A DNA stretch of 64,000 nucleotides from Microvirga sp. Mcv34 (GTDB taxonomy: Bacteria; Pseudomonadota; Alphaproteobacteria; Rhizobiales; Beijerinckiaceae). The stretch is taken from the NCBI RefSeq assembly GCF_024519725.1, contig NZ_JALJRK010000027.1:1-64000 (forward strand), read 5' to 3'. Positions 9,687-18,479 of the stretch are shown one piece after another. Below the pieces are notes generated by a model, which worked only from the letters and a program-made list of their open reading frames with translations, searched no databases and was not told the DNA's origin. A program made the translations under genes and the position numbers. Position 1 is the first letter of the stretch; the number at the start of each line of letters is the position of its first letter.

Positions 9687-10799
9687 ATGTCGCAGCCGCG
9701 CAAGACGATCGGGCTTCTGTTCGGGGGACGCTCTGCGGAGCATGAGGTCTCCAAGCTGTCGGCAGCCAATGTCTTGAGGGCTCTCGATCCCAACCGCTAC
9801 GACATCGTGCCCATCGGCATCGGCCGGGACGGGCGCTGGCTCCTCTGCGACGCCGGCAACGGCGCAGGAAGGGGAGCGCAATCCCTGGAAATCCCTGAGG
9901 GAGCCCCGCAGGTGGCTCTCCTCCCCGGCGGTGCGGGCGAGATGATCGTGCTGAACGGCGCCGCCCCCTCGCGCTCCCTCAACCTCGATGCGGTCGTGCC
10001 CGTGCTCCATGGTCCCAACGGCGAGGATGGAACGGTTCAGGGCTTTCTCGAACTGGCCAATATTCCCTATGTGGGTTCCGGCGTCATGGGGTCCGCCGCC
10101 GGCATGGACAAGGACATCGCCAAGCGCCTGCTGCGCGATAGCGGCCTCCCGGTTGTGCCGTTCCTGACCCTGACTTCGCGCAGTCGCGTCGATTACAAGG
10201 CTGCCGTGGACGCGCTCGGAACTGCGGATCTCTTCGTCAAGCCCGCCAATATGGGCTCGTCCGTCGGCGTGTCCCGCGCGTCTTCCGAGGAGGAATTCGA
10301 CCGCGCCTGCGAGCGTGCCTTCCGCTACGATGGCAAGGTGCTCGTGGAACGCAGCGTCACGGGTGCCCGGGAGATCGAGTGCTCGGTGCTGGAAGATGCC
10401 TCGGGCGAGGTTCGGGCCTCTCCGCTGGGCGAGATCGTTCCGGCCGACAGTCACGGGTTCTACAGCTACGACGCCAAGTATATCGATGCGGACGGGGCTC
10501 TCCTGCGCATCCCGGCGGCAATCTCGCCGGCTCAGGCCGGCCGCCTCCAGGAGCTTGCCGTCGCAACCTTCAAGACCCTCGCCTGCGAGGGCTTGGCCCG
10601 TGTCGACTTCTTCCTGGACCCCAGGAACGACGACGGCCTCTACATCAACGAGGTGAATACTCTGCCGGGCTTCACGGCGATCAGCATGTACCCGAAGCTC
10701 TGGGAGGCCGGCGGCTTGCCTCAGAGCGCGCTGATGGATGTGCTGCTCGGACACGCCATCGCCCGCCACGAGCGCCGAAACGCGCTCGCGCTGGTGTGA
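9687..10799 (+). CDS. ddl: D-alanine--D-alanine ligase
   Basis: 370 residues, the longer DdlA-like form. It joins two D-alanines with ATP to give the dipeptide of peptidoglycan precursors. ATP-grasp landmarks are IGLLFGGRSAEHEVS at the N-terminus, HGPNGEDGT (about 111), KPANMGSSVGVS (about 188) and INEVNTLPGFT (about 315), the last carrying metal ligands. ATG at 9687 follows a strong GAGGAGAAGG site; the frame opens earlier with TTG at 9639 but lacks comparable support. It stands alone, convergent with gmk. A second Ddl in the division-wall cluster would be usual in related bacteria but cannot be checked here. Confidence 0.93.
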   Translation: MSQPRKTIGLLFGGRSAEHEVSKLSAANVLRALDPNRYDIVPIGIGRDGRWLLCDAGNGAGRGAQSLEIPEGAPQVALLPGGAGEMIVLNGAAPSRSLNLDAVVPVLHGPNGEDGTVQGFLELANIPYVGSGVMGSAAGMDKDIAKRLLRDSGLPVVPFLTLTSRSRVDYKAAVDALGTADLFVKPANMGSSVGVSRASSEEEFDRACERAFRYDGKVLVERSVTGAREIECSVLEDASGEVRASPLGEIVPADSHGFYSYDAKYIDADGALLRIPAAISPAQAGRLQELAVATFKTLACEGLARVDFFLDPRNDDGLYINEVNTLPGFTAISMYPKLWEAGGLPQSALMDVLLGHAIARHERRNALALV

Positions 10800-10805
10800 G
10801 GGCGA

Positions 10806-11471
10806 TCAGTCGATCGTCTCGGCCAGCAATCCGTCGACGAATTCGGACAGGCCGACGAGGCGCTCGCGCTTGAGGCGCTCGGCCGTCTGAATCGCCTTCA
10901 GGCTCTCGAAGGACTTGCCGAGATCCTCGTTGACGATCACGTAATCGTACTCGACCCAACGCTCCATCTCGATGCGGGCATTGGCGAGACGCTTGGCGAT
11001 GACCTCGGGCGCATCCTCGGCGCGGCGTTCCAGCCGCGCCTTCAGCTCCTTGAAGCTGGGCGGCAGAACGAACACCGTCACCACGTCGTCCGGCAGCTTC
11101 TGGCGAACCTGGCGGGTGCCCTGATAATCGATGTCGAAGACCATGTCCTGACCGGAGGTCAGGGTCTTCTCCACGGGCTTGCGCGGGGTGCCGTAGAAAT
11201 TGCCGTGGACCTCGGCCCATTCCAGGAGTTCGTCGCGATCGCGCATCGCCAGGAACTCTTCCACGTCGATGAAGTGATAGTGCCGTCCCTCGATCTCGGA
11301 GGGGCGCTTGGGACGGGTCGTCACGGAAACGGACAGGACTCCCGCCCGCTCCTCCACGAGGCTGCGGGTGAGCGTGGTCTTACCGGCGCCGGAGGGCGAG
11401 GACAGGATGAGGATGAGGCCGCGACGGCCGACCGGAGATTTCGAACCTTGGCTCACCGCATCACTCCACAT
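10806..11471 (-). CDS. gmk: Guanylate kinase
   Basis: 221 residues. It phosphorylates GMP to GDP using ATP. The P-loop SSPSGAGKTTL lies near residues 24-34, followed by SVTTRPKRPSEIEGRHYHFID (GMP-binding region, given here in part by SVTTRP and GRHYHF) and the LEWAEVHGNFYGTP segment. The chosen ATG overlaps the 3' end of the yicC-family gene by 11 bases; GTG at 11456 is a possible alternative that would trim five residues. gmk beside yicC is a conserved pairing. The 3' end faces ddl across six bases. Confidence 0.95.
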   Translation of the reverse strand: MWSDAVSQGSKSPVGRRGLILILSSPSGAGKTTLTRSLVEERAGVLSVSVTTRPKRPSEIEGRHYHFIDVEEFLAMRDRDELLEWAEVHGNFYGTPRKPVEKTLTSGQDMVFDIDYQGTRQVRQKLPDDVVTVFVLPPSFKELKARLERRAEDAPEVIAKRLANARIEMERWVEYDYVIVNEDLGKSFESLKAIQTAERLKRERLVGLSEFVDGLLAETID

Positions 11472-12348
11472 TCTGAACCTGCTCGCGGAATTGCTCGATA
11501 ACGGCCTTCAATTCAAGCCCGATCCGCGAGAGGGACACGTCATTGGCCTTTGCGCACAGGGTATTCGCCTCGCGGCCGAATTCCTGCGCCAGGAAATCGA
11601 GCCTCCGGCCGACGGACCCGCCCTCCTGCACCAGGCCACGCGCGGCGTCCACATGGGCCCGCAGACGGTCGAGCTCCTCGCGGATATCCGCCCGGGCGGC
11701 GATCAGCACCGCCTCCTGATGCAGGCGTGCCGGCTCGAGACTGGTCTTGCCGTCGAGCAGTTCGGCGATCTGCGCCTCCAGGCGGGCGCGAATGGCATCG
11801 GGCTGCCGGGCTGGCGCCGCTTCCGCTTCATCGACCAGACGGGAGATCATGTCGAGCTGCTGGCCGAGGACGACGGCGAGCGCCTGCCCCTCCTTCAGCC
11901 GAACCGTCTTGAGGGCTTCGATCAGCGAGCCGATTCCCGCCCGCAGGGCCGCCACGAGTTCCTCGTCCTGCAGCGGATCGGCGGCATCGTCGTCGAGCTC
12001 GACCACGCCGCGCACGGACAGGAGCCCGTCGAGGGAGGCGGGCTGCACGTTGGCCGGAAGCGACAGCCCTCCGATGGCCGCGAGCAGCGATTGCAGCACA
12101 TCCTGGTTCACCCGCAGCTTGGCCGCCGAAGAGGCCTTGCTGAGCGCCAGGTTGAGCTGGCCCTGGCCTCGCGTCAGCGCCTTGAGGATCTGGCCGCGAG
12201 CCTCCTCGCCGATGGCATCGAGACCCGAAGGCGTCCGGACGCGCACCTCGAGTCCACGTCCGTTCACCGTCTTGAGCTCCCAGGCCCACTGATAGGATCC
12301 GGTGACGCCCGCCTCACGGGCGAAGCCGGTCATGCTCGCAATGGACAT
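11461..12348 (-). CDS. YicC/YloC family endoribonuclease
   Basis: 295 residues, full length. The N-terminus MSIASMTGFAR and the ELKTVNGRGLEVRVRTP segment are diagnostic of the YicC N-terminal domain; the C-terminal DUF1732 region ends LSRIGLELKAVIEQFREQVQNVE. Family members are reported to be endoribonucleases; E. coli YicC acts with PNPase on small RNAs. The target in this organism is unknown. It overlaps gmk by 11 bases and follows mltG after 93 bases, so it belongs to the fab-mltG-yicC-gmk run. Confidence 0.92.
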   Translation of the reverse strand: MSIASMTGFAREAGVTGSYQWAWELKTVNGRGLEVRVRTPSGLDAIGEEARGQILKALTRGQGQLNLALSKASSAAKLRVNQDVLQSLLAAIGGLSLPANVQPASLDGLLSVRGVVELDDDAADPLQDEELVAALRAGIGSLIEALKTVRLKEGQALAVVLGQQLDMISRLVDEAEAAPARQPDAIRARLEAQIAELLDGKTSLEPARLHQEAVLIAARADIREELDRLRAHVDAARGLVQEGGSVGRRLDFLAQEFGREANTLCAKANDVSLSRIGLELKAVIEQFREQVQNVE

Positions 12349-12441
12349 AGGCTAACCTCGAACGGAATGAAAAATCGGCGCGACCATAATGCGCGCCGGT
12401 GCAAGTGTCGACGACAAGGAACTCGAGCCCGCCTGCGCGCT

Positions 12442-13803
12442 TCACGGTTGCCGCAGGGACGGAACGTTCTTCGGGCTGTTCAGGTCGAAGCTCTTGTTCT
12501 TGAGCGGGTCCTTGTCGGTGCCCTCGCTGGCATCGAAGCCGCGGCCAGGACGTCCGCCAGACGCAGACTGCGCATTCGCGGAGCCGCGCAGGGCGGGCGC
12601 CGCACCGGCAGGCAGGTTCGTCTGCTCGCCATCGGGCACCACCCTGTCGACATCATCGGCCTCGGGCGTCGGACGGCTCTTCTCGATCTGCCGCCAGCGC
12701 GCCACGTTGCGCTGGTGCTGCTCGTACGATTCGGCGAAGGCATGGCCACCCGAACCGTCGGCCACGAAGTAGAGATCCTTCGTGCGCGAGGGGTTGGCCA
12801 CGGCTTCGAGGGCGGCGCGGCCCGGATTGGCGATCGGGCCCGGCGGCAGACCTTCGACCACATAGGTGTTGTAGGGCGTCGCAGCCTCGATCTCGCTGCG
12901 CAGGATTCCGCGGCCCAGGGTTCCCTTGCCGCCGACGAGCCCGTAGACGATGGTCGGGTCGGACTGGAGCTTCATCCGCTTCTGCAGGCGGTTGATGAAA
13001 ACGCCTGCCACACGGGTGCGCTCGTCCGCCCGGCCCGTCTCCTTCTCGACGATGGAGGCCAGGATCACGAGCTCCTGCGGGGACTTGATCGGCAACTCGG
13101 TGGAGCGACGCTGCCAGATCTGCTCGATGGCCTGGCGTTGGGCGGCCTGCATGGTGCCGATGATCTGCTGGCGAGTCGTGCCACGCTCGAATTTATAGGT
13201 ATCCGGAAGGAGCGAACCCTCACGCGGCGTTTCGGTCACGTCGCCGCTGAGGATCTCATGCTCGTAGAGCCGGGCGACGATCTGCTCGCTGGTCAGCCCC
13301 TCGGGGATCGTCACCGCATGCAGGATGGCCTTGCCCTGGATGAGGGTGTCGATGGCATCCTCGATGCTGGTGCCGGCCTTGAACTGGAACTCTCCGGCCT
13401 TGAGCTGGCCGCGCTGCCGGTTGATATGGGCATAGAGCTGGAACACCAGCGGCTGGTTGATGACGCCTTCCTCCTTGAGGATGCTGGCGATTTCGCCCGT
13501 GCCGGTGTTGCGAGGGATCACGACGACCTTGTCGCTCTGCAGGGGTCCCTTGGCCGTCACCTCGTGCTGCAGCATGGAGAAGCCGAAGATCCCGGCGATC
13601 GCCAAGGCGACGAAGAGGGTCAGGAGACCGCTGAGGAGCGACAGCATTCCCCTGCGGCGGCGGCGGAGCTTCGGGGGCGGGGGCGGCGCCATCGACGGCT
13701 TGATGGCTTCATTGGGGGACCGGGGGGCAAGACGGGGCTGCGCCGATCCATGATCGGATTCGTCTACAGAAGGGAGAAGGATCTTTTTCTTTCGTCCGAA
13801 CAT
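12442..13803 (-). CDS. mltG: Endolytic murein transglycosylase
   Basis: 453 residues. MltG cuts nascent glycan strands in the inner-membrane leaflet and so ends peptidoglycan chain growth. It has a basic, proline-rich cytoplasmic head, one membrane helix (about 50-72), a LysM-like segment and the YceG catalytic domain with ILASIVEKETGRADE (about 249-263), whose glutamate is catalytic in the family, and SDPTIVYGL downstream. The tail of about 70 residues after AESYEQHQRNVARWRQIE is low-complexity and probably disordered, longer than in E. coli. ATG at 13803 is preferred to GTG at 13806. It lies between fabF and yicC. Confidence 0.93.
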   Translation of the reverse strand: MFGRKKKILLPSVDESDHGSAQPRLAPRSPNEAIKPSMAPPPPPKLRRRRRGMLSLLSGLLTLFVALAIAGIFGFSMLQHEVTAKGPLQSDKVVVIPRNTGTGEIASILKEEGVINQPLVFQLYAHINRQRGQLKAGEFQFKAGTSIEDAIDTLIQGKAILHAVTIPEGLTSEQIVARLYEHEILSGDVTETPREGSLLPDTYKFERGTTRQQIIGTMQAAQRQAIEQIWQRRSTELPIKSPQELVILASIVEKETGRADERTRVAGVFINRLQKRMKLQSDPTIVYGLVGGKGTLGRGILRSEIEAATPYNTYVVEGLPPGPIANPGRAALEAVANPSRTKDLYFVADGSGGHAFAESYEQHQRNVARWRQIEKSRPTPEADDVDRVVPDGEQTNLPAGAAPALRGSANAQSASGGRPGRGFDASEGTDKDPLKNKSFDLNSPKNVPSLRQP

Positions 13804-13985
13804 CACGCCGCTTTTCTGGTATCGGCCGGCGGTCCTGCCGGTCCGCCGACACCCTAACAGGGATTATGGCGAAAAGCCGTAACAGACCTCCCCGCCCTCG
13901 TATCAGACCCGGAAGTGGCGCATCATCGCTGCGGACAACCGGGTCCGGCCTTCGCTGACGCGGCCCGCCGGGTCCGCACGATGCG

Positions 13986-15248
13986 CTATGCTACGCGACG
14001 AAGAATGAGCGAAGCGTTAGTCCCGCCGAACCCGAAGGAGTTCGACAGGGCGGTGTTGATCTCCTTGCGCTTGGCCTGCTTGGGCACGAGGTCGATCGCC
14101 GTCTCGACGGAGGGATTGTCGAGGTTGATGGTCGGCGGGACGATGCCGTCGCGGATCGCCAGCACCGAGAAGATCGCCTCGACAGCGCCAGCCGCTCCCA
14201 GGAGGTGGCCGATGGCCGACTTCGTGGAGGACATGGTCAGCTTGTCCGCCGCATTCCCGACGATCCGCTCGATGGCCTTCAGCTCGATCTCGTCGCCCAG
14301 CGGCGTCGAGGTGCCGTGCGCGTTCACATAGTCGATCTCGGACACCTGGATGCCGGCCCGCTTGATGGCGGCGGACATGCAGCGATAGGCCCCGTCGCCG
14401 TCCTCGGACGGCGAGGTGATGTGGTAGGCGTCGCCGGAGAGGCCGTAGCCGATGACCTCGGCATAGATCTTGGCGCCGCGTGCCTTGGCGTGCTCGTATT
14501 CTTCCAGCACGACGACGCCGGCGCCCTCGCCCATGACGAAACCGTCACGGTCCTTGTCGTAGGGGCGCGAGCCGCGAGTCGGATCGTCGTTGAAATTCGT
14601 GGACAGAGCGCGGCAGGCGGCGAATCCCGCGAGGGAGAGCCGGTTGATCGGCGATTCCGTGCCGCCGGCCACCATCACGTCCGCATCGCCGAGGGCGATG
14701 AGGCGGGCCGCGTCGCCAATGGCGTGGGCGCCGGTGGAGCAGGCCGTCACGACCGCGTGGTTCGGGCCTTTCAGGCCATGCTCGATGGACACGTAGCCGC
14801 CCGCCAGATTGATCAGCCGGCCGGGAATGAAGAAGGGCGAGATGCGCCGGGGGCCACGTTCGATCAGGGTGGCGGAAGCCTCGTAGATGCCCCCGATGCC
14901 GCCGATGCCGGAACCGATCAGCACGCCGGTCGCGCATTGGTCCTCATAGGACTTGGGCTCCCAGCCGGAATCCCGCAGCGCCATGGTGGAGGCAGCCATC
15001 GCATAGACGATGAAGGGATCGACCTTGCGCTGTTCCTTGGGCTCCATCCATTCATCGGCATTGAAGGTGCCGCTGGTCCCGTCGCCGCGCGGGATTTGGC
15101 AGGCGATCTGGCAGGCCAGGTCGTCGACCTGGAAATCGGTAATCTTGCCGGCACCGCTCTGCCCCTCGATGAGGCGGGACCATGTGGCGTCGACGCCGCT
15201 ACCAAGCGGAGTGACCATGCCAAGACCTGTGACAACTACCCGGCGCAT
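13986..15248 (-). CDS. fabF: 3-oxoacyl-ACP synthase II
   Basis: 420 residues. It elongates acyl-ACP by condensation with malonyl-ACP. The thiolase-fold signatures are present: MRRVVVTGLGMVTPLG at the start, VTACSTGAHAIGDA with the nucleophilic cysteine (about 170), NAHGTSTPLGD (about 308) and SAIGHLLGAAGAVE (about 343) with the two catalytic histidines, and NSFGFGGTNA at the C-terminus. ATG at 15248 has AGGAA upstream and is preferred to the longer frame reaching 15296. It follows acpP after 69 bases and is the third member of the fatty-acid cluster. Confidence 0.95.
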   Translation of the reverse strand: MRRVVVTGLGMVTPLGSGVDATWSRLIEGQSGAGKITDFQVDDLACQIACQIPRGDGTSGTFNADEWMEPKEQRKVDPFIVYAMAASTMALRDSGWEPKSYEDQCATGVLIGSGIGGIGGIYEASATLIERGPRRISPFFIPGRLINLAGGYVSIEHGLKGPNHAVVTACSTGAHAIGDAARLIALGDADVMVAGGTESPINRLSLAGFAACRALSTNFNDDPTRGSRPYDKDRDGFVMGEGAGVVVLEEYEHAKARGAKIYAEVIGYGLSGDAYHITSPSEDGDGAYRCMSAAIKRAGIQVSEIDYVNAHGTSTPLGDEIELKAIERIVGNAADKLTMSSTKSAIGHLLGAAGAVEAIFSVLAIRDGIVPPTINLDNPSVETAIDLVPKQAKRKEINTALSNSFGFGGTNASLILRRVA

Positions 15249-15317
15249 GAATTCCTGCCCTATCGATTTATAAAATTCGGGCGTCGGATGAGTCACCCGA
15301 CGCCCTTTCCAGCTCTG

Positions 15318-15554
15318 TTAGGCTGCGTTCTTCTCGAGGAAGCGGATGGCGTCGCCGACCGTCACGATGGTCTCAGCCGCATCGTCCGGGATCTCGACGT
15401 TGAACTCTTCCTCGAACGCCATCACCAGCTCGACCGTATCCAGGCTGTCGGCGCCCAGGTCGTCGATGAAGTTGGCGTTGTCGGTCACCTTGTCGGCTTC
15501 GACGCCGAGGTGCTCGACAACAATCTTCTTCACGCGATCAGCGACGTCACTCAT
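15318..15554 (-). CDS. acpP: Acyl carrier protein
   Basis: 78 residues, acidic, the classical size. It carries growing acyl chains on a 4'-phosphopantetheine arm attached to the serine in [10 protein letters not shown] (about residue 37). The N-terminus [23 protein letters not shown] and the helix [15 protein letters not shown] are standard. A strong GAGGAAAAAACG leader precedes the ATG. A 234-base gap separates it from fabG, room for its own promoter, as expected for an abundant protein. Confidence 0.96.
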   Translation of the reverse strand: MSDVADRVKKIVVEHLGVEADKVTDNANFIDDLGADSLDTVELVMAFEEEFNVEIPDDAAETIVTVGDAIRFLEKNAA

Positions 15555-15613
15555 CGTTTTTTCCTCAGTGGCTGCCGCCTCAGGAATTGGGCGGATTAAG
15601 AAATCAAATTAGA

Positions 15614-15629
15614 TCAGCTGTTCAGCTGA
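15614..15629. promoter_or_regulatory. Perfect inverted repeat in the acpP leader
   Basis: TCAGCTG-TT-CAGCTGA forms a perfect 7-bp dyad with a two-base centre, about 60 bases upstream of the acpP start. It may be an operator or an mRNA stem in the leader; no regulator can be assigned. No strong promoter was identified in the gap. Confidence 0.35.
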
Positions 15630-15788
15630 CAACGCTGAAACGGCTACCCTGCGCCGTGCAAAGCCGCATTTTTAAGCGCCGGTCAACCCCTTTGACCTGA
15701 TCGGGATCATGCTTAACACAGCCTTATCCCGTCTGGCGAGGGGTGAACGGCACCTGCGAACAGATTCCGGAACAGGCGATAAGTTCCT

Positions 15789-16526
15789 TTAGAACATAGC
15801 CATTCCGCCGTTGACGTGCAGGGTCTGACCCGTCACGTAAGCGGCCTCGGCGGAGGCGAGATAAACAACCGACGAGGCGATCTCGTCCCCCTGCCCCAGC
15901 CTTCCCATGGGGATCGTGCCGAGGATGCCCTCGCGCTGCTTGTCGTTCAGCACATCGGTCATCGGCGATGCGATGAAGCCCGGAGCGACGCAGTTGACCG
16001 TGATGTTGCGGCTCGCCACCTCGGCGGCGAGCGCCTTGGTCATGCCGATCAGGCCCGCCTTCGAGGCCGCGTAATTGCCCTGGCCGGGATTGCCGGTCGA
16101 ACCCACGACCGAACCGATATTGACGATACGGCCGTAGCGGCGGCGCATCATGCCCTTCACGGCCGCACGCGACAGGCGGAAGGAGGCGGTCAGGTTCACG
16201 GCGATGACCGTGTCCCATTCCTCGTCCTTCATGCGCATGAAAAGGTTGTCCTTGGTCACGCCCGCGTTGTTGACCAGGATGTCGAGCCCGTCCATGGCGG
16301 CCTCGGCCGCCGGGACGAGGGCTTCGACCGAATCCTTGTCCGCCAGGTTCGCTTCCACGACATGGACCCTCTCGCCCAAGGACGAGGCCAGTTCGTCGAG
16401 GGCGGAGCGCCGGGTGCCGGACAGGGTCACGGTCGCGCCCTGGGCGTGGAGGGCGCGGGCGATGGCGCCGCCGATGCCACCCGTGGCGCCGGTGACGAGA
16501 GCCTTGCGGCCGGTGAGATCGAACAT
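15789..16526 (-). CDS. fabG: 3-oxoacyl-ACP reductase
   Basis: 245 residues. NADPH-dependent reduction of 3-oxoacyl-ACP, the first reductive step of each elongation cycle. A short-chain dehydrogenase with GATGGIGGAIA (about 13-23), NNAGVTKDN (about 87-95), the serine in NIGSVVGSTG (about 137) and YAASKAGL with the YxxxK pair (about 150-154). The C-terminal YVTGQTLHVNGGMAMF is typical. The ribosome site AAGGAG precedes ATG. It begins 10 bases after fabD. Confidence 0.95.
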   Translation of the reverse strand: MFDLTGRKALVTGATGGIGGAIARALHAQGATVTLSGTRRSALDELASSLGERVHVVEANLADKDSVEALVPAAEAAMDGLDILVNNAGVTKDNLFMRMKDEEWDTVIAVNLTASFRLSRAAVKGMMRRRYGRIVNIGSVVGSTGNPGQGNYAASKAGLIGMTKALAAEVASRNITVNCVAPGFIASPMTDVLNDKQREGILGTIPMGRLGQGDEIASSVVYLASAEAAYVTGQTLHVNGGMAMF

Positions 16527-16536
16527 GCAGGGCTCC

Positions 16537-17484
16537 TTATGCGTTCAGGGAGGCTTTGAAGGCGGCAACATCGTCGGGCGTGCCGATGGCCGTGGCCGCA
16601 GCTCCGGTGGCGATGCGCTTCACGAGCCCGGTCAGGACTTTGCCGGACCCGACCTCGTAGAATGTATCGACTCCCTGGCCGGCCATATAGGCCACGCTCT
16701 CGCGCCAGCGAACCGTTCCGGTGACCTGGCGGACGAGGGCATCCCGGATCGCCGCCGGGTCGGTGATCGGAGCCGCTTCCACGTTCGCCACGACTGGAAC
16801 CACGGGAGCATTCACGGTCACGCCGGCGAGCGCCTCGCGCATGGCGTCGGCGGCGGGCTGCATGAGGGCGCAATGGAAGGGGGCGGACACGGCCAGCATC
16901 ACGGCGCGCTTGGCGCCCTTGGTCTGGGCGATCGCCACGGCCCGCTCCACGGCTGCCTTATGGCCGGAAACGACCACCTGGGCGCCGCCATTGTCGTTGG
17001 CCGCATCGCAGACCTCGCCCTGAGCCGCCTCGCGGGCGACTTCGAGCGCCGCGTCGTATTCCAGGCCGAGAAGCGCCGCCATGGCGCCCTGCCCCACCGG
17101 AACGGCATTCTGCATGGCGTTGCCGCGGATCCGCAGCAGGCGGGCCGTGTCGGAAATCGAAAGGCTGCCGGCGGAAGCGAGCGCCGAATACTCGCCCAGC
17201 GAATGCCCCGCCACGAAGGCCGCATGCGTCTTCAGGTCGAGGCCGGCCTCGGCCTCGAGCACCCGGATCGCCGCAAGGCTCACGGCCATCAGGGCCGGCT
17301 GGGTGTTGGCCGTGAGGGTCAGCTCCTCGGCCGGGCCCTCCCACATGATGGTGGAGAGCTTCTGGGAGAGAGCCTCGTCCACCTCGTCGAAAACGGCCTT
17401 GGCCTGCGGAAAGGCCTCGGCCAGGGCCTTGCCCATGCCGACGGCCTGGCTTCCCTGGCCGGGAAAAATGAATGCGCGCTTCAT
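16537..17484 (-). CDS. fabD: Malonyl-CoA--ACP transacylase
   Basis: 315 residues. It moves malonyl from CoA to ACP to supply the condensing enzymes. Key motifs are FIFPGQGSQAVGMG (oxyanion glutamine), AGHSLGEYSALAS with the nucleophilic serine (about 93) and VSAPFHCALMQPA with the catalytic histidine (about 202). ATG at 17484 starts a family-like MKRAFIFPGQ; the frame remains open to 17529 but those residues have no family match. First gene of the fabD-fabG-(acpP-fabF) set; its promoter must lie in the 405-base gap shared with rpoZ. Confidence 0.95.
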   Translation of the reverse strand: MKRAFIFPGQGSQAVGMGKALAEAFPQAKAVFDEVDEALSQKLSTIMWEGPAEELTLTANTQPALMAVSLAAIRVLEAEAGLDLKTHAAFVAGHSLGEYSALASAGSLSISDTARLLRIRGNAMQNAVPVGQGAMAALLGLEYDAALEVAREAAQGEVCDAANDNGGAQVVVSGHKAAVERAVAIAQTKGAKRAVMLAVSAPFHCALMQPAADAMREALAGVTVNAPVVPVVANVEAAPITDPAAIRDALVRQVTGTVRWRESVAYMAGQGVDTFYEVGSGKVLTGLVKRIATGAAATAIGTPDDVAAFKASLNA

Positions 17485-17889
17485 CGGGAGCGGACCCCTT
17501 CCTTGATCGAATCCGCGCGGGACTCGCACCGGGACGGCGAGGAGTCAAGGCGCAGAGCACCCCGGCCTGCACATGACCTGTTTATCAGATGAGACGCCGC
17601 CAGCCGGTCAGAAGGCTTCTGTCGACCCTCCCCGGCCGGATGCCGAGCATAACCAGAAGCCACCCGATGGAATATCCAGCCCCGAACCGCCCATTACGTA
17701 AGCTTGTCAACGCACACCTGAACCGACACGACAATGGCCACGCTTGTAGCGACAGGACCTGCGCACAGGCGTGTGCGGGCGCACCTGCGGTTAAGTCCCT
17801 GCCGGAGAACGCTTCCTCTTGTTTTCTCGGTCCAACCGGTGTATCCGGTCCCTCTTCCGATATTCTCATGACTGAAGAAGGAGCCCCGC
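17485..17889. other. Divergent intergenic region fabD / rpoZ
   Basis: No gene is convincing in these 405 bases. They must carry the promoters for fabD (leftward) and rpoZ (rightward). A TTGACA on the minus strand (17708-17703) and a weak TTGTTT-N17-TATCCG on the plus strand (near 17819-17847) are visible, but neither pair is good enough to call. AAGGAG immediately before rpoZ is its ribosome site. Confidence 0.4.
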
Positions 17890-18297
17890 ATGGCTCGCGT
17901 GACCGTCGAAGACTGCATCGACAAGGTCGACAACCGGTTTGAGCTCGTTCTGCTGGCAAGCCACCGGGCCCGCCTCATTTCGTCGGGTTCCCCGCTGACG
18001 ATCGATCGCGACCGCGACAAGAACCCGGTCGTGGCTCTGCGCGAAATCGCCGACGAGACCATCGCTCCCGACGACTTGAAGGAGCAGCTGATCCACTCGA
18101 TGCAGAAATACGTCGAGGTGGACGAGCCGGAGGCCGAGGCCGTTCCCATGCTCAGCAACACGGCTGCCGCCCCGTCGACCGGCGGCGACAACGATGCGGA
18201 CGTCCAGTTCGATCGCATGAGCGAAGAAGACCTGCTTCGCGGCCTGGAGGGCCTCGTGCCCCCGAGCAGCAGCGCGGACGACGACGACCGCGAATAA
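17890..18297 (+). CDS. rpoZ: RNA polymerase omega subunit
   Basis: 135 residues, the usual length in Rhizobiales. It binds the beta' subunit and helps assembly of RNA polymerase; in E. coli it also forms part of a ppGpp site. The start [23 protein letters not shown] is the family signature, with [12 protein letters not shown] in the middle. The acidic C-terminal tail after about residue 75 is the alphaproteobacterial extension. A clear intrinsic terminator follows. The neighbour is rsh, the ppGpp synthetase/hydrolase, the usual pairing. Confidence 0.96.
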   Translation: MARVTVEDCIDKVDNRFELVLLASHRARLISSGSPLTIDRDRDKNPVVALREIADETIAPDDLKEQLIHSMQKYVEVDEPEAEAVPMLSNTAAAPSTGGDNDADVQFDRMSEEDLLRGLEGLVPPSSSADDDDRE

Positions 18298-18313
18298 GCT
18301 TCGCGACGATTTC

Positions 18314-18342
18314 AAAAGCCCGGCTTCGCGCCGGGCTTTTTT
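18314..18342 (+). terminator. Intrinsic terminator after rpoZ
   Basis: AAAAGCCCGGC (18314-18324), loop TTCGC and GCCGGGCTTTT (18330-18340) followed by more Ts form an 11-bp stem with a U-tract, 17 bases beyond the rpoZ stop. It implies that rsh is mainly transcribed from its own promoter in 18343-18479. Confidence 0.9.
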
Positions 18343-18380
18343 ATTGGCCGGCTTAACCACGCCTCCGCATAGGCGGCCTG

Positions 18381-18427
18381 CGGCAAGCTATTCAGCTTGC
18401 CGATGGAAGATGTTGTACAATATCTTC
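18381..18427. promoter_or_regulatory. Two tandem dyads upstream of rsh
   Basis: CGGCAAGCT-ATTC-AGCTTGCCG (18381-18402) is a perfect 9-bp stem with no following T-run. Directly after it, AAGATGTTGT-ACAATATCTT (18407-18426) is a 20-base palindrome with one mismatch, extended by one G/C pair on each side. They lie 54-100 bases before the rsh start, where operators or an attenuating leader structure would be expected. No cognate regulator is known to me. Confidence 0.45.
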
Positions 18428-18479
18428 GATAGCTTCGTTATTTCAGCCAGATAACAGGACCAATGGGGATTACGGCCGC

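Noticed and set aside
11308-13857. 849-residue plus-strand open frame opposite gmk, yicC and mltG
   Set aside because: Spans three well-supported minus-strand genes and their junctions; composition is that of reverse-complemented coding DNA.
17520-17560. T-arm-like GTGCGAGTCCCGC on the minus strand
   Set aside because: No acceptor, D or anticodon stem can be built around it, so it is not a tRNA.
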